Shown: positions 6,942 through 16,839, counted from the first letter of the stretch. The stretch is 64,000 nt of DNA from Deltaproteobacteria bacterium (GCA_024279915.1 JAJRRB010000078.1:62001-126000); one strand, 5' to 3'. Notes: a model not told the origin generated them from the letters alone. A program made the numbers and translations.

Positions 6942-7904
6942 ATGCGATCTCAAATTCTGCATAATCTGACAGCAGACGAAATGAACAGGATTACGGCCAG
7001 AACCTGTGAGTCGTTTTTAGTCGCTGCTCGACAGATGAAAATCGGTAATGATCTTGAACAAGAGTTGACAGACATCTACATTCCTCTGGCTGCAGCCCTG
7101 AAAAAGAAAACAGAGAGGCATGATGGGCCGCTGGTGATTGGCGTTAACGGCGCTCAGGGTGCCGGAAAATCAACGCTCTGCCGACTGTTGCAAATCGTAC
7201 TCGAGCATGGTTTTGACCAGCATGTCACCAGTTTTTCAATCGATGATATTTACCTGACTTGTGCTGAACGGAAGAAGCTGGCGCAACAGGTTCACCCTCT
7301 GCTCGCAACCCGCGGTGTCCCCGGCACCCATGATGTCGAGCTCGGTTTAAATCTGCTCAGCGACCTCAGAGAACTAAAGACCGGGCAAAATCTGGCGATC
7401 CCGCGGTTCGACAAGGCGATCGATGACCGCCTGCCGCGCGAAGAGTGGATGCAGGTAACAGGCCCTCTCGACCTGATCCTCTTTGAAGGTTGGTGTGTTG
7501 GGGCTCTGCCACAAGTGGAGGAGGCTTTGGCTGAACCGGTCAACAGACTTGAGCGTGTTGAAGATCCAGAGTTGATCTGGCGACGCTACGTTAACCGGCA
7601 GTTGCAGGAAGGCTACTGCCGCTTGTTCGCTGAGCTTGATCTGCTGATTATGCTCAAGGTCCCCGGGATGGAGAGCGTCATAAACTGGCGTAGTCTTCAG
7701 GAACAGAAATTGAACTCGTCCTCCAGCCAGCAGAGACATCACAAGATCATGGATGCTGCAGCGCTGGAGCGTTTCATCATGCACTACGAACGATTGACCA
7801 GAACCATGCTGCAAGAGATGCCGGACCGGGCTCATCTGGTGCTGGAATTAAACTCCTGGCATCAAATAGATGGTGTGAGACTCAACATGGAGACCGTAAA
7901 TTAA
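6942..7904 (+). CDS. GLYK-type (plant-type) D-glycerate 3-kinase-like P-loop kinase
   Basis: The 320-residue protein has a Walker A motif GAQGAGKST near residue 70. The family blocks follow: FSIDDIYLT, HPLLATRGVPGTHD and PRFDKAIDDRLP, then LILFEGWCVG. These mark the phosphoribulokinase-like family that includes plant-type glycerate 3-kinase (glycerate + ATP to 3-phosphoglycerate) and uncharacterised relatives. An N-terminal extension of about 60 residues precedes the P-loop. The cofactor-binding residues look intact. It is in an apparent operon with the exporter upstream. The fold is certain, the substrate is by family only. Confidence 0.75.
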   Translation: MRSQILHNLTADEMNRITARTCESFLVAARQMKIGNDLEQELTDIYIPLAAALKKKTERHDGPLVIGVNGAQGAGKSTLCRLLQIVLEHGFDQHVTSFSIDDIYLTCAERKKLAQQVHPLLATRGVPGTHDVELGLNLLSDLRELKTGQNLAIPRFDKAIDDRLPREEWMQVTGPLDLILFEGWCVGALPQVEEALAEPVNRLERVEDPELIWRRYVNRQLQEGYCRLFAELDLLIMLKVPGMESVINWRSLQEQKLNSSSSQQRHHKIMDAAALERFIMHYERLTRTMLQEMPDRAHLVLELNSWHQIDGVRLNMETVN

Positions 7905-8079
7905 GCAGGCTATGTTCGCGTTCTTGTGTTGTGTATTGAATATACTCTGAAGCAGGGTTGTCGTAACGAGTGTGTCAGCGTTGAGGTGTATAAGAAAGTA
8001 GAATCCTCCCTCTTTAAGTCTCCCGTAAAGAGGCAAATCACTACTTTCGGCAATATTCCCCTAGGGAATGCTTGTATAT

Positions 8080-8112
8080 GAGTCGTTTACTGTCTACAAT
8101 CGACTCAGTAAA
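8080..8112. promoter_or_regulatory. Interleaved palindromes upstream of the Fic gene
   Basis: Two inverted repeats overlap in the order A-B-A'-B'. GAGTCG (8080-8085) matches CGACTC (8101-8106), and TTTACTG (8086-8092) matches CAGTAAA (8106-8112). The dyad centres are 6 bp apart. This lies 22 bp before the Fic start codon and could be an operator for the Fic protein's own DNA-binding tail or, as RNA, a pseudoknot. Confidence 0.45.
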
Positions 8113-8133
8113 TGAGGCGAAAGGATGTTGTAA

Positions 8134-9279
8134 ATGACTCAAGATGCACTATACATCTGGCAAAAGAAGTCTTTGTCTAACCTCTACTGGGATAATGCTT
8201 CTCTGATGAAACCATTGGGGGACTGTCGTTTCCAGCAAGGTTCCTTGCTGGCACAGATGAGAGAGCTGGGCCTTGAAGTACGGCAACAGGCCCGTGCAGA
8301 AGTCCTGATCGAAGAGGCATTAAAAACGTCAGAAATTGAAGGGGAACGACTTGACCCTAAGGCTGTAAGGTCTTCTGTTGCAAGGAGGCTCGGTTTGCCA
8401 ACAGCAGATCTGCCAGATGTCAATAATCAACATGCTGATGGCGTTGTTGAAATATTGCTGGACGCAACACAAGGCTTTGATGAAGAGTTAACTGTTGAGA
8501 GATTGTACGGTTGGCATGCGGCCCTTTTCCCAACGGGTTATTCTGGTTTGCACAAAATATTGGTGGCTGCCTGGCGTAATGACTGCGAAGGTCCTATGCG
8601 TATTGTATCTGGCCCCATCGGTCGAGAAAAAATCCACTATGAGGCTCCTCCTGCTGATCGGCTAGATAAGGAGATGAATCTCTTTTTTCGTTGGTGGGAT
8701 AACAGCCGGCGAGATGTTGATGGCCTTCTGCGAGCAGCAGTCTCTCACCTAAGGTTTGTTGCGGTCCATCCTTTTGAGGATGGTAATGGCAGAATCGCTC
8801 GCACTTTGACCGACATGGCCTTGGCACAGGATGAAGCTCTTGCAACCCGGTATTATAGTCCCTCATCTCAAATAATGGTTGACCGGGAATCCTACTATTC
8901 AGTCCTCGAAAGAACGAACAAAGGGGATGGCGACCTTACAGAATGGATTTTGTGGTTTCTTGATTGCATGTCTAGAGCCATACAGAGTTCTAACGACCTG
9001 TTGGCCAATGTCATGCAGAAGTCACGTTTTTGGCAGCGTCATGTCCAGGTGGAGTTCAGTGAGCGGCAACGTAAAGTAGTTAACCGTCTTCTGGATGCTG
9101 GTCCAGGCGGCTTCGAGGGTGGCATGACAAATCGTAAATATGCCAGCATGACTCATGTGAGCCGTGCGACAGCTCAAAGAGAACTGGCGGCCCTTGTTGA
9201 GAAAGACGTTCTTCGTAGCAATTCTGGTGGCGGCAGAAGTGCGAGTTACAGTCTGTGCAGGGAAAATTTTGAAGAGTAA
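8134..9279 (+). CDS. Fic-domain protein with N-terminal DUF4172 and C-terminal winged-helix region
   Basis: Fic enzymes usually transfer AMP to target proteins. This 381-residue protein has an N-terminal DUF4172-like region (YIWQKKSLSNLYWDN). It also has the inhibitory helix motif TSEIEG near residue 68 that fits [S/T]xxxE[G/N] of self-inhibited Fic proteins. The catalytic loop HPFEDGNGRIAR lies near residue 212. The last 70 residues (NRKYASMTHVSRATAQRELAALVEKDVL) look like a winged helix that could bind DNA. All catalytic residues are present. Interleaved palindromes lie just upstream. It stands alone; no antitoxin gene is adjacent. Confidence 0.85.
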   Translation: MTQDALYIWQKKSLSNLYWDNASLMKPLGDCRFQQGSLLAQMRELGLEVRQQARAEVLIEEALKTSEIEGERLDPKAVRSSVARRLGLPTADLPDVNNQHADGVVEILLDATQGFDEELTVERLYGWHAALFPTGYSGLHKILVAAWRNDCEGPMRIVSGPIGREKIHYEAPPADRLDKEMNLFFRWWDNSRRDVDGLLRAAVSHLRFVAVHPFEDGNGRIARTLTDMALAQDEALATRYYSPSSQIMVDRESYYSVLERTNKGDGDLTEWILWFLDCMSRAIQSSNDLLANVMQKSRFWQRHVQVEFSERQRKVVNRLLDAGPGGFEGGMTNRKYASMTHVSRATAQRELAALVEKDVLRSNSGGGRSASYSLCRENFEE

Positions 9280-9535
9280 GTTAAATACGCATTTAATTGA
9301 CTCATTATTTGAGGCGTATGGCCATGAACCATGAAGGTGTGTCAGTGGCACGGCACTGAATCAGGGAAGAGATTGTGTCAGTCGGAGGGTTCATGGGATT
9401 CAGGCGACAACTATCTTGACACTTACCGGTCTTTCTTTGCCTGATCTTTACATGCCCCTTAATCAGTCTTTAAGCAGAACTGCTATACTTCACACATAAC
9501 AAGTCGAAAATTCTCTCTGCATACTGGGAGGTCTT

Positions 9536-10126
9536 ATGAAATACCAAAGGATTCTTTTTCTCCTAACCATCCTGCTCATTTTTGCCACAAACGCCTTGGC
9601 CGATAAAACGATCTTGGCTGGAGGATGCTTCTGGTGCATGGAATCGGATTTTGAAAAACTTGGCGGTGTCACCGATGTGGTCTCCGGATTTACCGGTGGC
9701 ACCCTGAAAGACCCCACCTATAACGGCAACCATGAAGGGCACTACGAAGCGGTTGAAATATCCTATGACTCGAACCTGGTGAGCTATCAACAGTTGCTCG
9801 ATCATTACTGGGTGAATATCGACCCCTTTGATGATCGCGGGCAATTCTGTGATAAAGGTCACAGTTACTTAGCAGCTATTTTTGTCGCCAATACATCAGA
9901 ACGGACGCTTGCCGAGGAATCGAAGAGGCGCGTTGTTGCGATGTTCCCGGATCAAGCTGTGGTCACACCTATTCTGGATCAGTCAACCTTCTACCCGATC
10001 AAGGGGAGCGAAAGTTACCATCAGGATTATTACAAGAACAACCCCTTTCGCTACAAAGCGTATCGATGGAACTGTGGTCGCGATCAACGTTTAAAAGCTA
10101 TCTGGGGTGAGAAAGTGACTCATTGA
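9536..10126 (+). CDS. msrA: Peptide-methionine (S)-S-oxide reductase MsrA, exported
   Basis: Repairs S-methionine sulfoxide in proteins. The catalytic motif GGCFWC begins at residue 30, directly after a cleavable signal (FLLTILLIFATNALA), so the enzyme probably acts in the periplasm. Other family blocks are VSGFTGG, HYEAVEISYD, and GSESYHQDYYKNNP with the GYC-type region replaced by CGRDQRL. At 196 residues it has the usual length plus signal. A GGGAGG ribosome site lies 7 nt before the ATG. There is no fused MsrB and no neighbour in an operon. Confidence 0.9.
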   Translation: MKYQRILFLLTILLIFATNALADKTILAGGCFWCMESDFEKLGGVTDVVSGFTGGTLKDPTYNGNHEGHYEAVEISYDSNLVSYQQLLDHYWVNIDPFDDRGQFCDKGHSYLAAIFVANTSERTLAEESKRRVVAMFPDQAVVTPILDQSTFYPIKGSESYHQDYYKNNPFRYKAYRWNCGRDQRLKAIWGEKVTH

Positions 10127-10297
10127 CCCCGATTAGCACTTACGCCGACCTAATCGTTAGAACAGCTAAGCTGTGTCCCTGATCCTAGTTACATTGATCC
10201 AGAACAAGAGGAACACTCCCGTAAGTACCCCCGATGTAAATTAATGGTGTGGTCCAAAGGGCTTGGCGTGTCACTCCGCTTGTCAGGCCTGCCTCAT

Positions 10298-10660
10298 TCA
10301 GCAAAGAGTATCACCATGAGTCTCATTATCAAAAAGCGCCATAAGCACCCTGGCTGAGTAGCGATAATGATCTTCTCTCATACTGCCATCACCACCGAGA
10401 TGCTGCCAATGCACCATTGATTCACCTTTGCGTTTTTCCATCCAGATTCTGGCCGACGCATGCCGTTTCAACTCTTTCCACATATCATCCATACTTAAAA
10501 GCTCGTAATTCTCAAACTCATTTTCCGGTGTCAAATGCTGCAGAAATTGGTCGATAAGTTCATAATCGGCAAAATCGTTTTCTTTACGCCACCATTTGAT
10601 AAAGTAGCGATCATCGACGTCACTGCTCATCAAGTTTTGCTTCAGTTCGTAACCGGTCAT
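10298..10660 (-). CDS. Hypothetical acidic/aromatic protein of 120 residues
   Basis: I do not recognise the family. The protein is soluble, without signal or membrane segment, rich in Trp, Tyr and acidic residues (RYFIKWWRKENDF, FENYELLSMDDMWKEL). A strong ribosome site (AAGGAGGT) 6 nt before the ATG supports that it is real. It stands alone between msrA (convergent) and the ANTAR regulator. Confidence 0.6.
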   Translation of the reverse strand: MTGYELKQNLMSSDVDDRYFIKWWRKENDFADYELIDQFLQHLTPENEFENYELLSMDDMWKELKRHASARIWMEKRKGESMVHWQHLGGDGSMREDHYRYSARVLMALFDNETHGDTLC

Positions 10661-10831
10661 AACAGACCTCCTTTTCAGGCCTTTTAACGAGCCCGCATCA
10701 AGTCTCTTTTTAATTATAAGTCCTGCGAGGGAGTCAACGCAAATCAGAGCTTGGCAACAAGAAGAGTGCTTGCTCGAAAATGACCATGGGGAATGGAATT
10801 TTCAAAAGTGAGAGTTACACGCACGTCCTGA

Positions 10832-11395
10832 TCAACCTTCCATCAGTAAGATTGCCTCCGCAACTTCCTTAAGGCTTCTACGTTTATTCATGGCGAGCTT
10901 CTGAATTTTGCGATGCGCCTCTGGTTCTTTCATGCCTTGCCTGATCAGCAGACCTTTGGCACGATCGACTAGTTTACGCGTTTCCAAACTCTCTTTAAGT
11001 GCGGCGACCTCATCATGCAGGTTTGATAACTCAATAAATTGATGAATGGCGAGATCGACCGTTATTTTCAGTTGTTCTTCCTGGAAGGGTTTCATCAGGT
11101 AATGATGAACTCCAGCCTCTTGGGCTTTAATGACCGTAGCGGTTTCCGTATTGCCGGTAAGGAGGACAATGGCACCGCTTGGATTACGGTTCATTTTGTC
11201 TGCCGCACTGATCCCATCCATAACAGGCATGGAAACATCCATGACCGTCAGTAAAGGCTTATGTGTGATAGCCATGGCGACGGCCTGGGATCCGTCAGCT
11301 GCCTCATACAGAGAATCAAAACCGTAATCGGCTAAAACCTTGGCGACCTGTTGCCGCATTAAGGGTTCGTCATCGACAATTAGAGCAGTTTTCAT
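10832..11395 (-). CDS. Response regulator with ANTAR RNA-binding output domain (GnfR-like)
   Basis: Receiver domain residues 1-120: ALIVDDEPL, phospho-acceptor Asp in VMDVSMPVMDG, the conserved Thr in LLTGN and Lys in LMKPF. After a helical linker comes an ANTAR domain (LVDRAKGLLIRQGMKEPEA...SLKEVAEAILL). ANTAR domains bind paired hexaloop RNA hairpins and prevent termination. In Geobacter, GnfK/GnfR of this architecture controls nitrogen genes. I start at ATG 11395, where the receiver begins; a further 35 upstream residues would be read from the leader hairpin. The histidine kinase at 14375 and the terminator leader before glnK suggest the full circuit is local. Confidence 0.9.
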   Translation of the reverse strand: MKTALIVDDEPLMRQQVAKVLADYGFDSLYEAADGSQAVAMAITHKPLLTVMDVSMPVMDGISAADKMNRNPSGAIVLLTGNTETATVIKAQEAGVHHYLMKPFQEEQLKITVDLAIHQFIELSNLHDEVAALKESLETRKLVDRAKGLLIRQGMKEPEAHRKIQKLAMNKRRSLKEVAEAILLMEG

Positions 11396-11415
11396 TGAGC
11401 GTCCTTGTTGCTGTT

Positions 11416-11457
11416 GGAAGTTTCCCGTGCAGATCTTAAGTGCCACGGGAAACTTCC
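11416..11457 (-). promoter_or_regulatory. Perfect 14-bp stem hairpin in front of the ANTAR regulator gene
   Basis: GGAAGTTTCCCGTG (11416-11429 on plus) is exactly repeated inverted at 11444-11457, leaving a 14-nt loop. There is no U-tract. It lies 21 bp before the regulator's start codon, after the porin gene. It could be an mRNA processing or stability element, or a regulator-binding hairpin. Confidence 0.55.
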
Positions 11458-11510
11458 GGTTGTTATGATTATTATCAGATTTAAGCCTGACAGTAACCAT
11501 TTGTCTCGAT

Positions 11511-12245
11511 TTAGAATGTGAAGTTTATCGCCACGCCGCTGAGCATTTCGCTGTCAATCGCATCTTTGGCATCATCACTGATTCCTGAGGAGAAGAGAAA
11601 GGACGGAGAGATTGAAAACTGGTCAGTGATGGCATATTCGACACTGGCACTCAACTCGTAGTTGTGCCAACCAGAGTAATCGCCGACGGCATAGTCGCTC
11701 TCCTGATTGTATCCAGCCAGGGCAGCCAGGCTCAGGCCCAATTTCTCCATCAGATCGAAAGAGTGACCAATGGAAATTGTGTAGTACAAACCAGTTTCAT
11801 CAGCCTCGTCCCAGTCGTAGTAAGCAGTCACCGAGGGCTCAAAGATGGTACTTAGAGAGACCGTTAGATAGAGCTCGTGAGTGTCATCCAAACCGTCGAG
11901 CATGTAGTAGATGTCGCCGACGCTAATCGAGACCAGATCGTTGATGTCGCGCGAGTAGTCAAGGATGAAATCGTTCTCGGTCGCTTCGCCGCTCTTGAAA
12001 CCTTCGCCCTTGTCACTGCTCAACTGCACGTTGGTCCAGTAACTCAGAGTAAAGTTTCCTGCTGTCAGATCGACTCCACCTTGAGCAACCGACTTGCTGC
12101 CACTCAAGTCAAAACCACGCCACAGATACTTGTCATAGACACCGATATACGCGTCGCCTTCAACTTCGATGGCGGCCAGAGCCGGAGAGCTAACGGCCGT
12201 CAAAGCCAGAGTCAGGGCAAATGCAATTACAATAAACTTTTTCAT
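11511..12245 (-). CDS. TorF-family putative outer-membrane porin
   Basis: A 244-residue secreted beta-barrel type protein. It has a signal peptide (KKFIVIAFALTLALTAVSSPALA), then alternating amphipathic strands and a terminal aromatic residue (GVAINFTF). The YDKYLWRGFDLSG block near the N-terminus is typical of the TorF/'gcw_chp' family, often found beside ammonium transporters. It is probably an outer-membrane channel for the same nutrient. It follows amt on the same strand (80-bp gap) and precedes the ANTAR regulator. Confidence 0.75.
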   Translation of the reverse strand: MKKFIVIAFALTLALTAVSSPALAAIEVEGDAYIGVYDKYLWRGFDLSGSKSVAQGGVDLTAGNFTLSYWTNVQLSSDKGEGFKSGEATENDFILDYSRDINDLVSISVGDIYYMLDGLDDTHELYLTVSLSTIFEPSVTAYYDWDEADETGLYYTISIGHSFDLMEKLGLSLAALAGYNQESDYAVGDYSGWHNYELSASVEYAITDQFSISPSFLFSSGISDDAKDAIDSEMLSGVAINFTF

Positions 12246-12325
12246 CTTTAAATGGTTCTCCTTGGAAAAAATAGAAATTTAAATCCCTGCGAGACACGAC
12301 GTCCCGCAGGAAACAGGACATATCA

Positions 12326-13711
12326 TCAATTCTGACGAACCGGTGTTGTTGCAACACGTGCCGCAGCGGGCGCATTACCAAAACCAGCAGGAGCACCCAT
12401 ACCACCGAGATGCACGGTCTGGAAATCAGGGTAGGCTTCCATGCCAATCTCGGCGAGGTCGAGGCCACGGTATTCATCTTCTTCACTGCAGCGGATACCG
12501 ATGGTGTACTTGATGACCAGCCAGACGATTGAAGAGGTAATCAGAACAAAGGCAGCCGTAGCTGCAACACCGATGAACTGGGTCAGGAAGCTGGCTCCAC
12601 TGTCAGTGAAAGGAACAGCCATGGTACCCCAGATGCCACAAACCAGGTGAACCGAGAGAGCACCAACCACATCGTCAATTTTAAGCTTGTCGAAGAAAGG
12701 AACGGCCAGGACAACCAGCACACCACCGACAGCGCCGATCAGGATAGCAGCACCGAGCGATGGGGTTGCCGGGCCGGCAGTGATGGAAACCAGACCAGCC
12801 AAGGCACCGTTGAGTCCCATGGTAACATCAACTTTTTTGTAAAGGATTTGCACCATGGCCATGGCAGCAATCATGCCACCACAGGCAGCCAGATTGGTGT
12901 TGGCGATAACGTTGGACATTTCGATGACAGAAGCAGCATCACCGAGAGCAAGCACCGAACCACCGTTAAATCCGTACCAGCCCATCCAGAGAATGAAGGT
13001 ACCGAGAGTGGCCATGGGGATGTTGGAACCAGGCATCGGATTAACGCGACCGTCTTTACCGTACTTGCCTTTACGGGCACCGAGGATAATGGCACCAGTC
13101 AGAGCTGCCCAGCCACCTACTGAGTGAACGATAGTGGAACCGGCGTAGTCAGCAAAGCCCATTTCTGAGAGCCAGCCGCCGCCCCAGCCCCAGGAGCCCT
13201 GGATCGGGTAGATGATGCCAGTGAGAATGGCGCAAAAGAGCAGGAAGGGCCAGAGTTTGATACGCTCAGCCACACAACCGGAGACGATCGAGCAGGCCGC
13301 ACCGCAGAAGACCATCTGGAAAAACCAGTCAGAAGATGCAGAGTAACCAGCAGAGTAATCACCCGCTAACGCTGCGGCATCATCAGCAGCCCAGAGGCCG
13401 AAAGAACCAATAAAGCCACCATCAACTCCGGCATACATCAGGTTGTAACCACAGAGGTAGAAGAGGACGCCGGCAATACCGAACAGAGAGATGTTTTTGA
13501 GGCAAATGGTGGCAACGTTCTTGGAACGAACCAGGCCAGCTTCGAGCATACCGAAACCGGCGGCCATCCACATGACCAGAATACCCATGATCAGGAAAGA
13601 AAAGGTGTTCAGGATGTAGGTCATCTCAGAGACGGGAGCATCTTCGGCCAGGGCCAGAGCTGGCAGAATCATCATCAAACCGACGAGCAAAGCAATACGT
13701 GACTTATTCAT
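12326..13711 (-). CDS. amt: Ammonium transporter AmtB
   Basis: Forms a trimeric ammonium channel in the inner membrane, gated by GlnK. The product from ATG 13711 is 461 residues with a signal-like first segment (SRIALLVGLMMILPALALA) and eleven membrane helices. Signature blocks include DWFFQMVFCGAACSIVSG, GSTIVHSVGGWAAL and WMGWYGFNGGS. The pore histidines are in 'TIVHSVGG' and 'SVHLVCGIWG'. I chose ATG 13711 because GATAAGGAG lies 6 nt upstream; the frame is open further but that part is not Amt-like. It begins 35 bp after glnK and is co-transcribed with it. The tail is Ala/Gly rich. Confidence 0.95.
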   Translation of the reverse strand: MNKSRIALLVGLMMILPALALAEDAPVSEMTYILNTFSFLIMGILVMWMAAGFGMLEAGLVRSKNVATICLKNISLFGIAGVLFYLCGYNLMYAGVDGGFIGSFGLWAADDAAALAGDYSAGYSASSDWFFQMVFCGAACSIVSGCVAERIKLWPFLLFCAILTGIIYPIQGSWGWGGGWLSEMGFADYAGSTIVHSVGGWAALTGAIILGARKGKYGKDGRVNPMPGSNIPMATLGTFILWMGWYGFNGGSVLALGDAASVIEMSNVIANTNLAACGGMIAAMAMVQILYKKVDVTMGLNGALAGLVSITAGPATPSLGAAILIGAVGGVLVVLAVPFFDKLKIDDVVGALSVHLVCGIWGTMAVPFTDSGASFLTQFIGVAATAAFVLITSSIVWLVIKYTIGIRCSEEDEYRGLDLAEIGMEAYPDFQTVHLGGMGAPAGFGNAPAAARVATTPVRQN

Positions 13712-13745
13712 GTTTTTCTCCTTATCTTTTACCGCGCGCAATTGA

Positions 13746-14203
<458 letters not shown>

Positions 14204-14248
14204 TCAAAACTCAATGAAGAGTGTTTTGTTGTGACGATTCAGTGGTAG

Positions 14249-14265
14249 TGCAGTCTTCATGCCAA
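14249..14265 (-). promoter_or_regulatory. Sigma54 promoter of glnK-amt
   Basis: The minus-strand sequence TTGGCATGAAGACTGCA matches the -24/-12 consensus at 15 of 17 positions, with GG and GC at the required spacing. Transcription would start near 14238, leaving a leader of about 155 nt before glnK. This fits nitrogen control by RpoN and an NtrC-type activator. Confidence 0.7.
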
Positions 14266-14374
14266 GGAGAAAAAAACGGCTGAGCGCCATTATGACTGCT
14301 TTTTTTCTTAACATATTGTCTTTTATTTAGACACTAGTGACCGCTTGTGGATAAAAAATATGCAGTTGGTTTTG

Positions 14375-15946
14375 TTACTCAATACTGCTTGTCGGCAGGT
14401 TTAATTCAAAACAACTTCCTCCGGCAGGAGCATCGGCAACGGTCAATCTCCCTTTATATTCGGCAATGATTTTTCGACATAAATAAAGACCGAGGCCGGT
14501 GCCACTACCATCTTTTCTTGCCGTGAAAAACGGTTCGAATATTTTATCTTTCAACGCATCAGAAACACCTGGCCCATTGTCGCAGAAGCGGACGAAAATC
14601 CTGTTGTCCGGAAGGCAGCCCGTCGATATGCGCAAGCAGCCACCTGACTCCATTGCCTGAACAGCATTCAAAACCAGGTTGATAAAGATCTGTTTAAATT
14701 TACTGATATCGATAGTTATCATTGGCAGGTCGCCGAAATCCTCTACCAATTGGATCTGCTCTTTGTTTAATTCGTAACTCAGTAAAGCCACAACATCCCG
14801 GATCGTTTTATTAAGATCCGTCAGCTCTCGTAGCCCTTCATGATTGCCGGAATATGAGAGCAGCTCAGAGGTGAGGTTTTTCAATCGCCCGACCTCATTG
14901 CCGATTCGCTGCAGCAATTCCGATTGTTCCGTGGTGTAGCCTTCTTCTTCCACCAGTAATTGACAGGCGTAGCTGATAACTGCCAACGGGTTATTAATTT
15001 CATGAGCGATACCGGCACTCATCCTGCCGACTTCTGCCAGTTTTTCCGATTGGATCGTCTGAGCCAGCAGTTGTTCGAATTCCGTAATATCTTCTACAAC
15101 CACAACAGCGCCAATCGTCTTGCCTTTTTCTTTCAAAGGGGCGAGACATCTTTTCTGCAGGCGGTTCTCTCCCGCCAGGCCACGGTGCAGCAAGCGTAAA
15201 TTTTCCGGTCGACCGCTACTCAACACACGACGCAGGCGATCGGCAATCTTCTCTTGCTCCAGGCTGGGGAACAACTTCAACAGAGGGCTTCCTATCGCTT
15301 TCTCCGCAGCGACACCGCTCATTTTCACCATACTGTCATTCCATGAGGTTATCTGCATTTTCCGGTCGATTGTATAAAGGCCGATGCCTACACTTGATAA
15401 AATCTTTTCGTTAAGGTGGTTGAGGTTTTCCTTCTCCCGGGAAACGCGACAAAGGTCTCTGTACAAATGTGCATTGTCAATTGCTACCGCCGCCTGCCCG
15501 GCGAGTATTGAGAGAGCATCGCTGTCGTTTGCAGAAAAAGCTTCCGGTCGTTGACTTTCGACGTTGAAAACACCAATGACCCTGTCTCGGGCAATCAACG
15601 GAACCGCCAATTCCGAACAAGCCGCTTCAATACCGGGGATATAGCCGTCGGCTTGACTCAGGTTCTGAATCAGGTAGGGCTTACCGAATTTCGCGGCTTT
15701 ACCCATGATGCCCTGCCCCAGGAGAATCGGGTTGTCAACAACCTCCTTGCTGTATCCAAAAGACGCGACCGATTGCAGCATTTTGCCATCATCGCTAAGT
15801 AACCGGATAATTGCGTTCTCAAAATGAAAAACTTCTCGAGAAATTTCGAGAATGCGTGGCAGCAGATGATCCAGGTCGGTAATAGCCGCCAGCTCTTTAC
15901 CAACATCAATGAGCGCTCTGAACAGTTTCTGGTTTTGGTGGGACAT
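14375..15946 (-). CDS. GAF-PAS sensor histidine kinase (GnfK-like)
   Basis: The 523-residue soluble kinase has a GAF domain (about 20-175, DLDHLLPRILEISREVFHFENAIIRLL), a PAS domain (about 190-310, GIGLYTIDRKMQITSWNDSMVKMSG) and a HisKA domain with phospho-histidine in GRMSAGIAHEINNP. A HATPase follows, with N box NLVLNAVQAM, G1 DNGPG and GTGLGL. There is no membrane segment, so it senses a cytoplasmic signal. I start at ATG 15946 (MSHQNQK); an upstream ATG at 15973 is possible. The ANTAR regulator at 10832 is its likely partner, as in Geobacter GnfK/GnfR; this pairing is inference from location and domains. Confidence 0.85.
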   Translation of the reverse strand: MSHQNQKLFRALIDVGKELAAITDLDHLLPRILEISREVFHFENAIIRLLSDDGKMLQSVASFGYSKEVVDNPILLGQGIMGKAAKFGKPYLIQNLSQADGYIPGIEAACSELAVPLIARDRVIGVFNVESQRPEAFSANDSDALSILAGQAAVAIDNAHLYRDLCRVSREKENLNHLNEKILSSVGIGLYTIDRKMQITSWNDSMVKMSGVAAEKAIGSPLLKLFPSLEQEKIADRLRRVLSSGRPENLRLLHRGLAGENRLQKRCLAPLKEKGKTIGAVVVVEDITEFEQLLAQTIQSEKLAEVGRMSAGIAHEINNPLAVISYACQLLVEEEGYTTEQSELLQRIGNEVGRLKNLTSELLSYSGNHEGLRELTDLNKTIRDVVALLSYELNKEQIQLVEDFGDLPMITIDISKFKQIFINLVLNAVQAMESGGCLRISTGCLPDNRIFVRFCDNGPGVSDALKDKIFEPFFTARKDGSGTGLGLYLCRKIIAEYKGRLTVADAPAGGSCFELNLPTSSIE

Positions 15947-16160
15947 AACAGGGTGCTCTCCATAGAAAAACAAGGTTGAACCGTGGCGTCAAGAGTATCA
16001 ATGAATTCGCCCAGGCATATTTATACAAGCATAGAGAGTGCCAAAAATGACCGTTTCCAGGTAGGCTCCATTTAAGTATGGTGTCACTAGATCAATAAAT
16101 GGTATATTCCTGCGCTGTCACGCAGAAGCGATAATCAAAATCCAGACCACTGAGGATAAA

Positions 16161-16790
16161 ATGTACGATTTCACATCCTATCTGGGATTCATTGCGGTCA
16201 GCTTAATGATCGCTTTATCTCCCGGACCCAGTTGGGCTTACACTATATCCACCACGCTTGGTCATGGCCGAAAGGCCGGTATGATCGGCAACCTTGGCAA
16301 CTCCACCGGCATCCTCTGTCATGCTGTTGCTGTCGCTCTCGGTTTGGCCGCCCTGCTTCAATATTCATCTGCGGCATTCCATACGCTCAAGTTTCTCGGC
16401 GTGGCCTATCTGGTCTATCTGGCCATACGAGCCTTTCGAGGCGGGTCAGCTTTAGGCAAGGTGACAGAAACTCCTCGCACGTCACTCTGGAAAATCTTTC
16501 GCAATGGTGCCTTTGTCAGTATTTTCAATCCGAAGATATCACTCTTGATGTTAGCGTTACTGCCACAGTTCGTGAATCCTGCAGCGAGCAACCCGGAGTT
16601 GGAAATTGCAGCCATGGGCGCCACGCATGCATTAGTCGCCGGTATTGTCCATACTCATCTGATCTTCTTTTCAAGTGGTGTTTCACGTCGTCTCAAGAAA
16701 TCAGGAAAAGTGCAGAAAGCCATGCGCTGGGCGACTGGAACGGTTTTCCTTGGCTTCGGTGCACGTCTGGCATTAACAGAGAATCAATAG
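16161..16790 (+). CDS. LysE/RhtB-family amino-acid exporter
   Basis: Six-helix inner-membrane exporter of 209 residues. Family marks are the N-terminal SLMIALSPGPSWAYTIST, GRKAGMIGNLGNSTGILCHA, and NPKISLLMLALLPQFV in the middle. The substrate (amino acid or homoserine lactone) cannot be told. It ends with TAG at the normal family length, which shows that TAG works as a stop here. It diverges from the histidine kinase gene; the 214-bp gap between them holds both promoters. Confidence 0.85.
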   Translation: MYDFTSYLGFIAVSLMIALSPGPSWAYTISTTLGHGRKAGMIGNLGNSTGILCHAVAVALGLAALLQYSSAAFHTLKFLGVAYLVYLAIRAFRGGSALGKVTETPRTSLWKIFRNGAFVSIFNPKISLLMLALLPQFVNPAASNPELEIAAMGATHALVAGIVHTHLIFFSSGVSRRLKKSGKVQKAMRWATGTVFLGFGARLALTENQ

Positions 16791-16839
16791 TCGGCACTCC
16801 CTATCATTCACCCAACAATAAGAACAAGAAAGGTACTCC

